Shown: positions 1 to 9,652 of the stretch, piece after piece
Position numbering within the stretch: position 1 is the stretch's first letter
Layout of the letters: each line of letters opens with the position of its first letter
Source of the DNA: Fragilaria crotonensis
Taxonomy: Eukaryota; Bacillariophyta; Fragilariophyceae; Fragilariales; Fragilariaceae
Assembly: GCA_022925895.1 (NCBI GenBank)
Contig: JAKSYS010000640.1
Span: forward strand, 1-36,199
Direction: 5' to 3'
DNA length: 36,199 nt
Position numbers and translations under genes: made by a program
The notes under the pieces: generated by a model
What the model was told of the DNA's origin: nothing
What the model saw: only the letters and a program-made list of their open reading frames with translations
Database searches by the model: none

Positions 1-844
1 AAAACAAGTACTCCACTACCTGGTACTACTAGTAGCGGTAGCCTGCTGGACGTCTAAAATAGTTGTTCGCACTCGAAGTATAGACCTGAGGGCCTGATGC
101 GTCTGGTTTTTTGTCCATGACACCATGACCATAGAATCACGTATATATGCATGTATGTGTGATCTACGTAACGTGAATAAACGGATGAAATCGGTGTCAC
201 AAAACGAATCACTATCCATATCACGAACCGAAAACAGAAACGTGAATGCTCTTGAAACTTGAAACAGAGAAAACCACGGTTTTAAAATAGTGCGCAACGT
301 CATTGAGTGACACGATGTTTTGGTTGGTATGCATACCTTTTGTCGTGCTCCCCGTAACTCTGGGAGTATCATATTTGTCGTATGAAAGATTTATATACTT
401 GTGTATTCGTTGTATGGTGTACTGTATGCTATAAAAATTTCCTACTTCAACGACAATTCATGTGACATCCGGGAGGTCTGCCAAAATAACATTTCTTCTG
501 GTACATATACATACGTACGTACGTCGTAGCTCGTAGCTTCAGTACCAGGTACGTACTCCTGGTATCATATGATACATGTACTGGAGTACTTGTACAGTCC
601 CTTGTGCTCCACCGTTCAGATTCAGCTCACTCCTGCCGTTCCAAGTTCCAAGCGTTGGAATACATAAGACGAATGCAATCTGTAATCTGACAAGGGACGA
701 CACACTGCTTATGTGTTGTCTTGCAGCCGTGCACAGCAGTCAGCAGTCACATCATAACATCCCACTGACGTGAAATGCGTAGCCACTGCACTTGCCCGCA
801 TGCACGTTTCTTACACAACTAAATTCTAAATTACTCATACCAAG
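1..844. other. Intergenic region upstream of the TrmO-like gene
   Basis: No convincing gene is seen. The minus-strand open frame at 16-372 starts with ATG but encodes nothing recognisable. The segment at about 505-600 is dense in GTAC-containing palindromic words (tacgtacgtacg, catatgatac, catgtac), a texture that recurs in other intergenic stretches of this window. The promoter and 5' UTR of the downstream plus-strand gene should lie here, but no element can be assigned. Confidence 0.5.
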
Positions 845-2014
845 ATGGCAACCCAGTCATCATACGGCATTACGATCACATTCGTTACTCTTGCATCAAT
901 TGGAGTTGCGCTTCATTGCCATCGAAGGGTCAAGATCCTTGAGAAGGAGCTTCGATCGCTTCGATCGCAATCACGAATCAATGCAATAGCATCAGTGACA
1001 ACTGAGGCGGCCAAGGAAGAAGCTAAGAACTCCTTCACCATGACCGAGATTGGACGGATACACTCCCCATTCCCACAACGGGCTGGATGTCCGAGACAAG
1101 GCGAGAACTTAGCCCCCCACATTCGATCGAGACTTATTTTTCATAATAATATTCCCATGGATATGCTGGATGGCATTAATTCCTATTCTCACGTGTGGGT
1201 TGTCTTCGCTTTCCATCTCAATCCCCGAGGAAAGGCAAGTTCAGGGAGACAGGGACAGGTTAAATTCACGGCGACCAAAATACGACCACCGCGAGCCAAT
1301 GGAATCAAGGTGGGAGTGCTGGCGACTCGAGCACCGCATCGTCCCAATCCAGTTGGTCTATCGCTGGGACTTGTGGAAAAGGTGGAGCTTGTTTCCTTTC
1401 AGGGAAGTAAGCGAGTTTGTCTAATGCTAAGAGGGTTGGATTTGGTGGATGACACGCCTGTGTACGATATCAAGCCATACGTTCCGTGGGATAGAGTGGA
1501 CTCATTAGAATCCAGCCCTATGAATGCCTCATTGTCCGTTAGAATGCAACATGTGGTGACCCCCAAATGGGTGACGGAAGATGACGAGCTCCCACAAGTT
1601 GAATGGGCAGAGGCAGCAACGGATGCCTTGCTCAAATATGCCGACGTACTTGGACCTCTATATGATGTTGCTGCCGAAGCCAAATCTGCAATATCAGAGA
1701 TTGTTGCTCAAGACCCACGGGCTCTCTATGATGGTCGGGGAAAGCTTTCTGACGATGACTTCCACTTTTCGTTTGGTAGCCTGCGTGTGTCTTTTCGAGT
1801 GCAGGATGGCGCTGTGCATGTGACGCAGGTGGTTTTGGACGAGGGAGACTTGAAGGCGGCTCCTGGCAGCTACCCTCATAACCTAGCGCTTCGGCGTCGA
1901 GCCGAGGCAAATGCACGAGAAAAAGGACGTCAACTTGAGTGGCGCTGTTCCGTGAAAGAAGGCATAACGGACGACCTCTTTGACCTTGAAGGGGGAGGAC
2001 GATACATTCCATGA
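845..2014 (+). CDS. TrmO-like tRNA (adenine-N6)-methyltransferase (TsaA/YaeB family)
   Basis: A 389-residue protein with a TsaA/TrmO domain at about residues 66-215. Family motifs are visible: EIGRIHSPF (68-76), the TRAPHRPNPVGLS signature (161-173) and VDDTPVYDIKPYVPW (201-215). TrmO enzymes use S-adenosylmethionine to methylate the N6 of t6A37 next to the anticodon of certain tRNAs. The C-terminal part (about 345-389, with the run KEGITDDLFDL) resembles the C-terminal extension of eukaryotic TRMO proteins. Residues 8-26 form a hydrophobic segment followed by basic and charged helix, so the protein may be membrane-anchored or organelle-targeted; this is inferred from the sequence alone. The ATG at 845 is preceded by caag and gives the longest methionine-initiated frame. 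No intron is needed. The gene converges on the minus-strand EF-hand gene with a 77-nt gap. Confidence 0.9.
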   Translation: MATQSSYGITITFVTLASIGVALHCHRRVKILEKELRSLRSQSRINAIASVTTEAAKEEAKNSFTMTEIGRIHSPFPQRAGCPRQGENLAPHIRSRLIFHNNIPMDMLDGINSYSHVWVVFAFHLNPRGKASSGRQGQVKFTATKIRPPRANGIKVGVLATRAPHRPNPVGLSLGLVEKVELVSFQGSKRVCLMLRGLDLVDDTPVYDIKPYVPWDRVDSLESSPMNASLSVRMQHVVTPKWVTEDDELPQVEWAEAATDALLKYADVLGPLYDVAAEAKSAISEIVAQDPRALYDGRGKLSDDDFHFSFGSLRVSFRVQDGAVHVTQVVLDEGDLKAAPGSYPHNLALRRRAEANAREKGRQLEWRCSVKEGITDDLFDLEGGGRYIP

Positions 2015-2091
2015 ATGGTTGTACGTATATCATTGGGCATCCTTTACCCATAAGATGGTATACCACCTATAGACATGAAAGTAGAGTTTGA

Positions 2092-3528
2092 CTAGATGTA
2101 ATATATGCACGCGTCAGCGACACAAACCACCCCCATGAAGTAAAGGGTGTTCCATTGAAGCTCCGTGCTTTGACGACCCTTCCCCTGCTCTACCAACAAA
2201 TCATCTCTGAAGCTTTTGACCATTTCTTCGCCGATTCGATCCAAATGAGGAAAGTGCTCTTGTTGCACTTCTCGAAACTCCGGGAGTGCAATCTTCGGCG
2301 TCAACTCAACGTAACGCTTTCGGCCACCTATTCCAGTATCAATATGTACATGATCAATTTTGTTGTCTTGATGAGCTTTATTCGCCCAGGCATAGATGCA
2401 GCGGAGTCGATGCGGCATTTCCAATTCATTTTCGAAGTGATACTTGGCAGCCGCGGCCATGTACTTCTTCATACGCTTTGCTTGCGATGATTCTCTTCGG
2501 CGAGCTAAAAATCCTAGCTTCCTTGCACTTTCGTCGTCCACATCCATTGGTTGTCGCACCGGACGTGCAGCAATCACCTCGGCCATGAAAGCATTCAATG
2601 CCATCCCAACTGGAACAACCGTAAGGTATGCGGCATCGCTCACTTCTGATGCATCGAGCAGTCCATCCTTGTCTTTATCGAAAAGATTCCACAGAGCATC
2701 GAAGCGAGTGGAGCAGTCGCCTTTGGCGAATTCGAGGATTACGGCCTTCACGGCATCACGTGGCAATGTGGATGCTATTGGCTGTACTGTTTCCCCTTTC
2801 ACAGCTGCCCGATCCGTATCACCACCGGTCAAGGTGACGAGTTTTGTCCAGTTCGCCTTGACGTGTTCGGCGGCTGCTTTGATCAAATGCAAGCGATAGC
2901 GGAGCACACATGCTTGGAAAGCAGTCATCGTATCTCCCTTGTCTGACACAGCAAGAAACGTTTGGAACGAATCGTCATCTTTGAGCTCCACCATAAAATC
3001 ACGAACTTCTTTGAGATATCTATCTTTTGGAATTCCAACGAACATGCTATCAATTTTCGATGCGATTGACGTCAGAAACAGCTCAAATTGTACTGGTGCC
3101 AAATCCTGTGGAAGGTCGTTCTCTGTGGAGTCCAGCCACTTGATGAAGTCCTTGACTTCCACGCTCTCGGCAGTTCTCGATTCAGCTGCCTTCACAATTT
3201 CGTTCATTCCATCTGCCAAATACAAATCTAATTTCTGTTCGTCCGTGGCAGCATCGTCTAGCGTTGTTTGACCCACCTTTAGTTCCAATCGATACTCATT
3301 CAACTTGTCTCGCTTGGATGACGTCGGCGCCCATACACCACCGATGGCGGCAACCTCTCTGGCCGTGGGAATTCGTTTCGAATCATCGGTCGAACCGAGA
3401 GGAGTAGAAGGCGCCATGGGACTGTACCCAATCAGGTTCGATGATGCCTGGGTGGAGAGTGGTCTTGCCTCCAGGATTCGCATCCCCCGCGATGGGCGAA
3501 GTGATGTACGCAGTATTGCTCTGAACAT
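2092..3528 (-). CDS. EF-hand protein, probably mitochondrial
   Basis: A single-exon protein of 478 residues when started at the ATG at 3526-3528; the frame stays open further upstream but only from a TTG. The N-terminus (MFRAILRTSLRPSRGMRILEA) is Arg/Ser-rich and free of acidic residues for its first 20 or so positions, typical of a mitochondrial presequence. One canonical EF-hand loop, DKDKDGLLDASE (about residues 284-295), carries Asp at loop positions 1, 3 and 5, Gly at 6 and Glu at 12, so calcium binding is expected. The rest is mostly helical and not assigned to a known enzyme family. The C-terminus ends in a short hydrophobic stretch (TLYFMGVVCVADACIYYI). It is divergent from the lipase gene, with 451 nt between starts. 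The function is unknown; calcium-responsive mitochondrial protein is an inference. Confidence 0.8.
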   Translation of the reverse strand: MFRAILRTSLRPSRGMRILEARPLSTQASSNLIGYSPMAPSTPLGSTDDSKRIPTAREVAAIGGVWAPTSSKRDKLNEYRLELKVGQTTLDDAATDEQKLDLYLADGMNEIVKAAESRTAESVEVKDFIKWLDSTENDLPQDLAPVQFELFLTSIASKIDSMFVGIPKDRYLKEVRDFMVELKDDDSFQTFLAVSDKGDTMTAFQACVLRYRLHLIKAAAEHVKANWTKLVTLTGGDTDRAAVKGETVQPIASTLPRDAVKAVILEFAKGDCSTRFDALWNLFDKDKDGLLDASEVSDAAYLTVVPVGMALNAFMAEVIAARPVRQPMDVDDESARKLGFLARRRESSQAKRMKKYMAAAAKYHFENELEMPHRLRCIYAWANKAHQDNKIDHVHIDTGIGGRKRYVELTPKIALPEFREVQQEHFPHLDRIGEEMVKSFRDDLLVEQGKGRQSTELQWNTLYFMGVVCVADACIYYI

Positions 3529-3979
3529 GATCAACTTATCTCTATAGGTGGATCTGCTGTTGCCCGCCAAAGTTAACAACGAGCGATTGCTTCGAGTTGA
3601 CTTTCAGGGCTGCAATGCATCAATGTTGTGATAGATGTGTCAGTGATTTAGTATGGCAGTAAGGCAGATAAATGTTCATACAGTGCGGTTGAGATTTGTG
3701 TCTGTCACTGCTTCAGGATGTTGCGTGCCATGGGTGTTGCGTGTTGTGCGTGCGTCTGCGTCGTCGAAGCATTATTGAATGATTTGCAATCGTCTGTGCT
3801 GCGTCCTTTTGGTTATGAGCATGATCATCGTCAGCTGTCGCACTCTACTACTGTCTATGATACTGTCTACTGTCACGTCATCACTCGAGTTTCTTGTGCT
3901 TGTATTCGAGCGACCTTGTACACTGACACATTTCATTGCTTTCGAAGACAGGGACGAAATCAAATAAGCGTCGTCGAAG

Positions 3980-5513
3980 ATGAACATCAAATTCTGCACG
4001 TTATTGTTGTTGATATACTTCGTATTCTTGCAAAGTGCGCATTCTAAACCCTACCCACCATCACGAGGCGGAGCATCTACCAAGAAACTATCCGACAACA
4101 ATGTCTTTCACAAGCTTGCACTGATTCTAGAATCGCGCCTCGACGTGGGCCAGCCAGTAGACGTGGGATCGTTGGAAAAGGCGCTGAAATCATTGTCATC
4201 CGCGCAACAGGCCCTCAAGGGGGTGGATGGGGCTGCTTACGAAGCCTATCAGCGCACTCGCTCCGACGGCGGCGGTAGGGATCTTACCTCAGTATCCGGC
4301 AGAGCCAGGCGAAGCGCGGCCAGGATGGCAACAACTGCAGATGCCTTCTTGGCGGCAGAACTCTGTGAACTCATCGAATCAGATGATCTGGAGGCTTTCA
4401 AGAAGGAAAACTCAACGTTGGCAAACCGGGCTATTCTTTTACAAGATGTTCATGTCAAGCTTACAAAGGATTTGAATGTTACAATCCTACTCTTGTGGGA
4501 GCCGTCTTACGATGGTGGTGCTGGATTGGACCACGGTGGGATTAAAGATTTAGTTAGGGTGAATCGAAAAAAGAGAGGGAGGCTGCTTGTTGTTGTCAAA
4601 GATCCAATAAATACGGATCTTAAAGGTACATTTGATATCCTTGATGTCGACCATCTTGAGCTTGAGCTAAACTCTGGCCTGGTTGCAAACGAGATTGCGT
4701 CTGTCAACCCCTATTTGTATAGAGCAGCAGGTCGGATTCTAAGATCACTGGAGCCGACGTTAATGGGAGATCGATTTCAAAATCAGACTGATATTGCGAT
4801 ACACTTTGTTGGGCGGTCTGTGGCTGGAGGATGTGCAAGCCTTGCAGCAGTCATCCTCGACGGAAGCTTACCGATGCCTGAAGAAAAGAAGAAAAAGAAG
4901 AGCATTTCAAAGCAAGCAAATCTGACGAAACCAGAGATAAGCGGATTCGGTCGAGGTCGGTCGTCAGCCATGGTTCTAGGGACGCCGCCCTGCCTCTCCG
5001 GGAATGTCAAGGCATCGTTCGTCAAGTCATTGATATTTGGCGACGACGTTGTTTGCAGAATAACACAGGAAAGCATTGAACGACTCTGTCGAAGGTCAGA
5101 TCGCGCTCAAAAAGGTGGGATTATTCGAAGACGTGTGGGCTGGATGTCAGATGTTGTGTCAATGACGGTAAGTCTAGAGCCAGCGCACTGCAGAGACTTG
5201 AGCGCAGCGTTCACTCAATCGATGACAGGTCTCAAGCATGAAACGACATGCGCATGGAAGTGAAGGTGAAGAGGGAAGGTTGGTAGTACCAGGGCAAGTC
5301 TTTCTTGTCCGACCCCGTAAGTTAGGAGGCGTCTGTAGTATGCACGAAGTAGGAGGCTTAAAGGGTGGGAGGGAAGCCCTTCGGGCTGCGATCCTTTGGC
5401 AGCTCAACGATATTCTCTTGAGCAATAGCTTATGGAATCACCATCAACTTCATAACTACATTGAAGGACTTGACAAGGTACAGCTTCGAGGGTCTGACGT
5501 CGGCGATGACTAG
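3980..5513 (+). CDS. Secreted lipase, class 3 (diacylglycerol-lipase-like), two exons
   Basis: Exon 1 is 3980-5167 and exon 2 is 5229-5513, joined by a 61-nt GT-AG intron (gtaagt donor, gacag acceptor). Exon 1 is exactly 396 codons, so splicing is phase 0, and the product is 490 residues. Residues 1-22 form a signal peptide (MNIKFCTLLLLIYFVFLQS then AHS). The alpha/beta-hydrolase elbow is HFVGRSVAGG with nucleophile Ser280, a variant of the usual GHSLGG. The acid region is LIFGDDVVCRI (Asp355/Asp356), preceded by LGTPPCLS. The catalytic His is probably His468 in NHHQLHNYIEGL of exon 2, spaced like the DHxxxxY motif of class 3 lipases. Predicted role: hydrolysis of acylglycerols in the secretory pathway or outside the cell. 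Without splicing the frame reads on to 5263 and loses the His, which supports the intron. Confidence 0.85.
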
Positions 5514-7111
5514 ATCCCCGCTGAATTTCAAGGGTAGTACCATGTACACCTCTGCTACCCTGGTACTCTGCTTATATTTTACTCCGAGTAATGCAGGCTC
5601 AGCTGAGTTCCAGAAACTGAATTAGGTTCATGCGATCATCGATCGGGTCGGAGAATGTGTTCTTTTAGTCTCGTTAGTACCTGCCTGTCGGCTTGGCAGC
5701 AAGCGTGCGCTAAGTCAAAACGCTCCTGAAAAGCGCCACAATTTTTCAGACGTTACGATCTCTTGCTTGTCTGATGCATTGATCTTACATCAATGATGTT
5801 ATTGCTTAGTCATGTTCCTGCCAGTTCAATATCATGCAGTGCTGACAACACCACCGTCACCAACACTCAGAAAGGGTTGATTAATCTTTATCAATGCTTT
5901 GGACTGTGATACGTTGCCTGTCAAAAAAGCCGTTCTCCCGGAAGTCCAAATAACAAAGAAAGAAGGAACAAAACAAAGAGTATTCTGTGAATGCTATCTG
6001 AATGTTTGCATGGCATCCCAGGAAGGGCATTAAACTTCACTTTTCTAAATATATAATCACTAGTATTCTTAAGTGAGGCAGCACCGAACTTAAGCTTGTG
6101 CCATACAAGTATGGACAAATACAAGCAAGAATGACGACTGTGCTCAAAGCAACATATTGATGTTCAATAATCCACTACTCCAAGTAGCTACTATTATCTG
6201 CATGCATTAGATGGAAACTGCTGATGTTCATTGTTAGTTAAGTATTTGACATCAGAAAGTGATGGGTTTATGATGCCACTGTGATATATCTGACACAAGA
6301 ATAGACTGTGATGTGATGAGTGTTGGATGGGCATCTCGTCAATTAAGGTGCTGTGTGCTGAACATCCTACCAAATTCAGGCGACAAGGGTCAGTCCATCA
6401 GTACCAAATCCTTCGTGGTCTACACCATTTGAATTGAGAACTTCCGAAAAGTTAAGGGAACAGTGTTCCCCTATTAACACAGCCGGTCCACAATTCACAA
6501 CCATCGTACGACAACAGTGAGGTCGGGCCATGAAGTAGTCAAGTTGTTTTTACCCGGGCAGAGTTCCGGATTTCATTTTGCCTTGCCTGACAAGGGGAGC
6601 CTGGTAAAATGGACACCTAAAAGACAGTTCAACAATACTGTGTTACTTATGCTGAGCAAGTTTGTAATTTCCAAAAACATTTTTAGCTAGCATAGTACCT
6701 TTCACTGCATCTCCTAAACACAATCTTTCTCCGTTTTGAATCTTAGAAAAAACGAAAAAAGATTTGTTTTTGTAAGGCATCATTGCCATCCTTACGTGCA
6801 GAAATCAACTCTAAAAAAGAAATGGATTTTGTTAAGATGTGCATGTCTCATATCCCAAAGTTTCACAAAAATCATTTCACTTTGCAAAATGCAATAGAAG
6901 CCACCAGAACAGAAACCATTTTGGATCACTGCAATGATTCAAGATTTCCTCTGATAATAGTATGACTTTTACATCATGGGGACTACTTGTAGGCATGCCA
7001 GTGGATAGTATGGAGAACCAAACATCTTTTTGGCTGATATGCTGCTGCAGCAGTGTCAGATATGCATTTCAGGATTCACACTGACAAATTGCTAGTTTCA
7101 TCATCATCATT
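5514..7111. other. AT-rich gene-poor region left of the hAT element
   Basis: Nothing is recognised here. The open frames at 5921-6124 (-) and 6783-6965 (+) are short and match no family I know. The region becomes AT-rich from about 5870 and contains A/T runs near 6740-6780. It may be old transposon debris, but no terminal repeats were found. Confidence 0.4.
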
Positions 7112-7119
7112 GTCCAGAG
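7112..7119. repeat. Target-site duplication, left copy (GTCCAGAG)
   Basis: Eight bases immediately outside the left inverted repeat, identical to the eight bases outside the right one. Confidence 0.93.
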
Positions 7120-7131
7120 CAGGGATGCGCA
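7120..7131 (+). repeat. hAT terminal inverted repeat, left
   Basis: CAGGGATGCGCA matches the reverse complement of 9633-9644 at 11 of 12 positions. The CAG-initial end is typical of hAT elements. Confidence 0.9.
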
Positions 7132-7165
7132 ACAATATATTGCATGAATATATACTGCAATTTAT

Positions 7166-7320
7166 TGTTGACATTATATTGCATTGGTACGTCCTGACAA
7201 TACAATATATTGTATTGGTTTGTCTTAACAATAAAATACATTGTGTTGGTTCATCTGGCAATACCAATATATTGTATTGGTTCCTCCTGACAATTCAATA
7301 TATTGTATTGCCAATGATGA
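7166..7320. repeat. Subterminal array of about five 31-bp repeats (left end of hAT)
   Basis: Units at 7197-7227, 7228-7258, 7259-7289 and 7290-7320 are each exactly 31 bp, and a more divergent unit precedes them at 7166-7196. Each contains a variant of CAATATATTGTATTGG followed by TT and a C/T-rich tail. Related copies occur at the right end. Subterminal repeats of this sort are usual transposase-binding sites in hAT elements. The 98-residue open frame across this array is a by-product of the repeat. Confidence 0.8.
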
Positions 7321-7488
7321 GTATTGCAGTCTCTTGTACGTGTACGTAGAGTAATAGTGCCCAATACAGGCAAAACCAATGGCTGTGAAATGTCAAGATC
7401 ATCAATCCCCAGCAACAGGCTCACCAGATCTCAGCAGTCCCGTTGCACTATCCACAATTCAACATGTTGAGTTGCTTGCTCCGCTCTC

Positions 7489-9239
7489 GTGGTCGTCCAA
7501 CAGCAGTCCCGCCCGACAGCAAAAAGATCTGCCAGCTTTTTTGGCAAGAATCCTATTACCGGTGACAGGGAATTGAATCGCTGGAAGTTTTCTTGTGGAA
7601 AGGTTTGCAAACAAGATATCAAGCTGGGTTTCACGAATCCCATGTCGCACATCAGGCAGAAGCACCCTAATTATCTGGAGGTGTTTCATATGGCACAACA
7701 AGAAGACGATGGACATTCTGAAACATCAAGCCTCATTATTGCCGTATCGTCTCCTGGTCCATCCTTGTTAGTATCTGGACAGACTACGTTGGATTACATG
7801 TCCGATACTAGGTCAACCAATGTGTTCAAGTGGCTCAAATGGATTATTATGGATGAGCACAAATTGGCCTTTTGCAAAAGGATCTCACACAATGCAATGC
7901 AAGTTTGGACACAATCTCTGTTAAGACACTCAAGAAATACCTCTTCAAGTATTGAAATTGGTTGAAAAGAAGTTATTGGCCAAAGCAATGGCTCTTGCTT
8001 CTTTGTCGTATGCTCTTGTCCTTGATGGCTGGTTGGAGGCCTCAAAACATTTCATCGTCGGCAAGTATATCGTGTACCCCGCAAAGGAAGTTGATGCTGA
8101 TCCTGTTTTGCATTTGTTAGCCTTCGCGCCTCTTCACGAGGACGAGACTAACTTTACTGTAGAGAACCATGCCAACTTTATAAAGGCAACACTGAATTGG
8201 TACTCCTTGTCTGCTGACCGTCTTTTCTGCTCAATTGGTGACAATTATTCTGCAAGCAAAGCAACAGCAAAGCAACTTGGTGTCCCCCTTCTGGGGTGCC
8301 GAAGTCACCGATTCATCATATTGGTTGAGCAGTATTTGCGAACGTTCCTGGCAACTGAATTGGAATTGGTAGGTAAGCTCATGTCAATGCTTGCGACACT
8401 GAAGCAGTCTGGAAGATTCTGCTTGATGAGCGACCGCACTTTGTTGAAGCGCAATGTAACACGCTGGACATGGGGTTCCCGATATGTTTCAGAGATTCGA
8501 ATGCCTCCTACCAAATCTGAATCTTGAAGATGGTAACAATGAATTGATGGACTTTGTTCCTTCTGCAGCACAAAACAAGAATACCCGCGATTGCAAGCAA
8601 GCCTTGGCGGATTTCAAATCTGTGACAACAGTTTTGCAGCAACATGACATGACCATTTAGGAATCCAATGTTTTGTTCCAATCGATCATTGATTTCTACA
8701 AGGACTTCAATTTTGAAGGTTTACTTGGAGCAGATTGTGATATCATCCATGACAAGCATTTGGAATCGGCAATCCTAAAGATACAATCAAAAAAGGAGAA
8801 CACACTTACAGATCTTGAAAAAGGAGCCGTCAATAAATTATTGCTATCGTCCTTGTTGGCGCAGGATGAACCTGGTGCAGGAGATATCTGTGATGATGCT
8901 GAATTGTCCTTTGCTGAGCGAGCGCTCAAGCGACAACGGGTACAAGACACGACTGAAGGCAGCAAGTATGTCAACACAAGGTTTTTGCTTCCAACTTCAT
9001 GCGTGGTGGTTGAGCGACTCTTCTCCCAGCAGGCAAAACAAGTGTTTAGTCCTCATTGGCGCCGGTTGAATCCTAGAATGTTGCTTGGAGGCCTTGCTAT
9101 TTCTCAATCAAACAGGATGCTCTGGAATTTGGCACTTGTTGCTTTGGTAGTGAATGAAGGGGTTGCTGAGGAAGAGTTGGACGTGGACCAGGATGAAGTT
9201 GATGATGACGATGAGCTGCTGGGGCAGGATTGTTGGTAA
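7489..9239 (+). pseudogene. hAT transposase, frameshifted and interrupted
   Basis: An N-terminal BED-like zinc finger is visible in the first frame (WKFSCGKVCK ... TNPMSHIRQKHP, about 7560-7665). The coding signal then changes frame: near 7865-7900 into a frame reading LDTISVKTLKKYL, near 7950 into the frame with the DDE-core motifs LVLDGW (first Asp) and IGDNYSASKA ... GCRSHR (second Asp and the C-x2-H motif), and near 8470-8520 back to the previous frame. A TAG at 8658-8660 interrupts that last frame. The downstream part (8661-9239) holds the hAT dimerisation block with LLPTSCVVVERLFSQQ and LNPRMLLGGLAI, ending in an acidic tail. The motif order is that of a full-length hAT transposase. At least three frame changes and one stop make this copy inactive unless some are sequencing errors. 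Confidence 0.88.
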
Positions 9240-9536
9240 ACGAGCCTCACCGTATGAATCGGTAAGTATCGAGGATGCGATGTTAACATACTACACACAC
9301 ATATATATCGTAATTCTAGTACTAGTATTTCTGTGCAAGCAGTTCTTGGCTTTCTGACAAATTTGTCAAGAGAAAAGTAAGAAGGAAGGCAACAACGATT
9401 GCGTTACAATGTTGTCAACTTCATCTATAATGAAGTTATACGATTGGAATTACTGTGTTAAAATTCAACTAGAAGATATCATGACCATTAAATTGTACTG
9501 TTCATTCTACAGTAGATTGTACGAAGCAAATATTGG

Positions 9537-9632
9537 TTTGTCCAGACAATGCAATATATTGTATTGGTTCACATGACAATACCATTTTGTATTGTCGTTA
9601 ACATGTATTGCAATATATTAGCAATATTATTG
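9537..9632. repeat. Subterminal repeats at the right end of the hAT element
   Basis: Contains gcaatatattgtattggtt, a degenerate second copy (taccattttgtattgt) and gtattgcaatatatta, the same motif family as the 31-bp units at the left end. The spacing is about 30 bp. Confidence 0.7.
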
Positions 9633-9644
9633 TGTGCATCCCTG
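9633..9644 (-). repeat. hAT terminal inverted repeat, right
   Basis: Reads CAGGGATGCACA on the minus strand and pairs with 7120-7131 with one mismatch. Confidence 0.9.
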
Positions 9645-9652
9645 GTCCAGAG
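9645..9652. repeat. Target-site duplication, right copy (GTCCAGAG)
   Basis: Eight bases immediately outside the right inverted repeat, a perfect match to 7112-7119. Confidence 0.93.

Larger units (their letters stand above)
7120..9644 (+). mobile_element. hAT superfamily DNA transposon, 2525 bp
   Basis: The ends are defined directly. The left end begins CAGGGATGCGCA (7120-7131); the right end, read inward on the other strand, begins CAGGGATGCACA (9633-9644), so there are 12-bp terminal inverted repeats with one mismatch. The element is bracketed by a perfect 8-bp direct repeat GTCCAGAG (7112-7119 and 9645-9652), the target-duplication size of hAT elements. Inside are subterminal repeats with a CAATATATTG palindrome core and a plus-strand transposase with hAT motifs. 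The intact target duplication means no obvious rearrangement since insertion, but the transposase is broken, so the copy is non-autonomous at best. Confidence 0.93.

Noticed and set aside
16-372. 118-codon minus-strand frame with an ATG
   Set aside because: No recognisable domain and no supporting context, and it lies in DNA with intergenic texture.
7120-7320. Regular repeats considered as a possible CRISPR-like array
   Set aside because: Units are contiguous 31-bp tandem copies without unique spacers, and they lie at a transposon end in a eukaryotic genome.
7053-7349. 98-codon frame across the left end of the hAT element
   Set aside because: It is translation of the 31-bp subterminal repeats.
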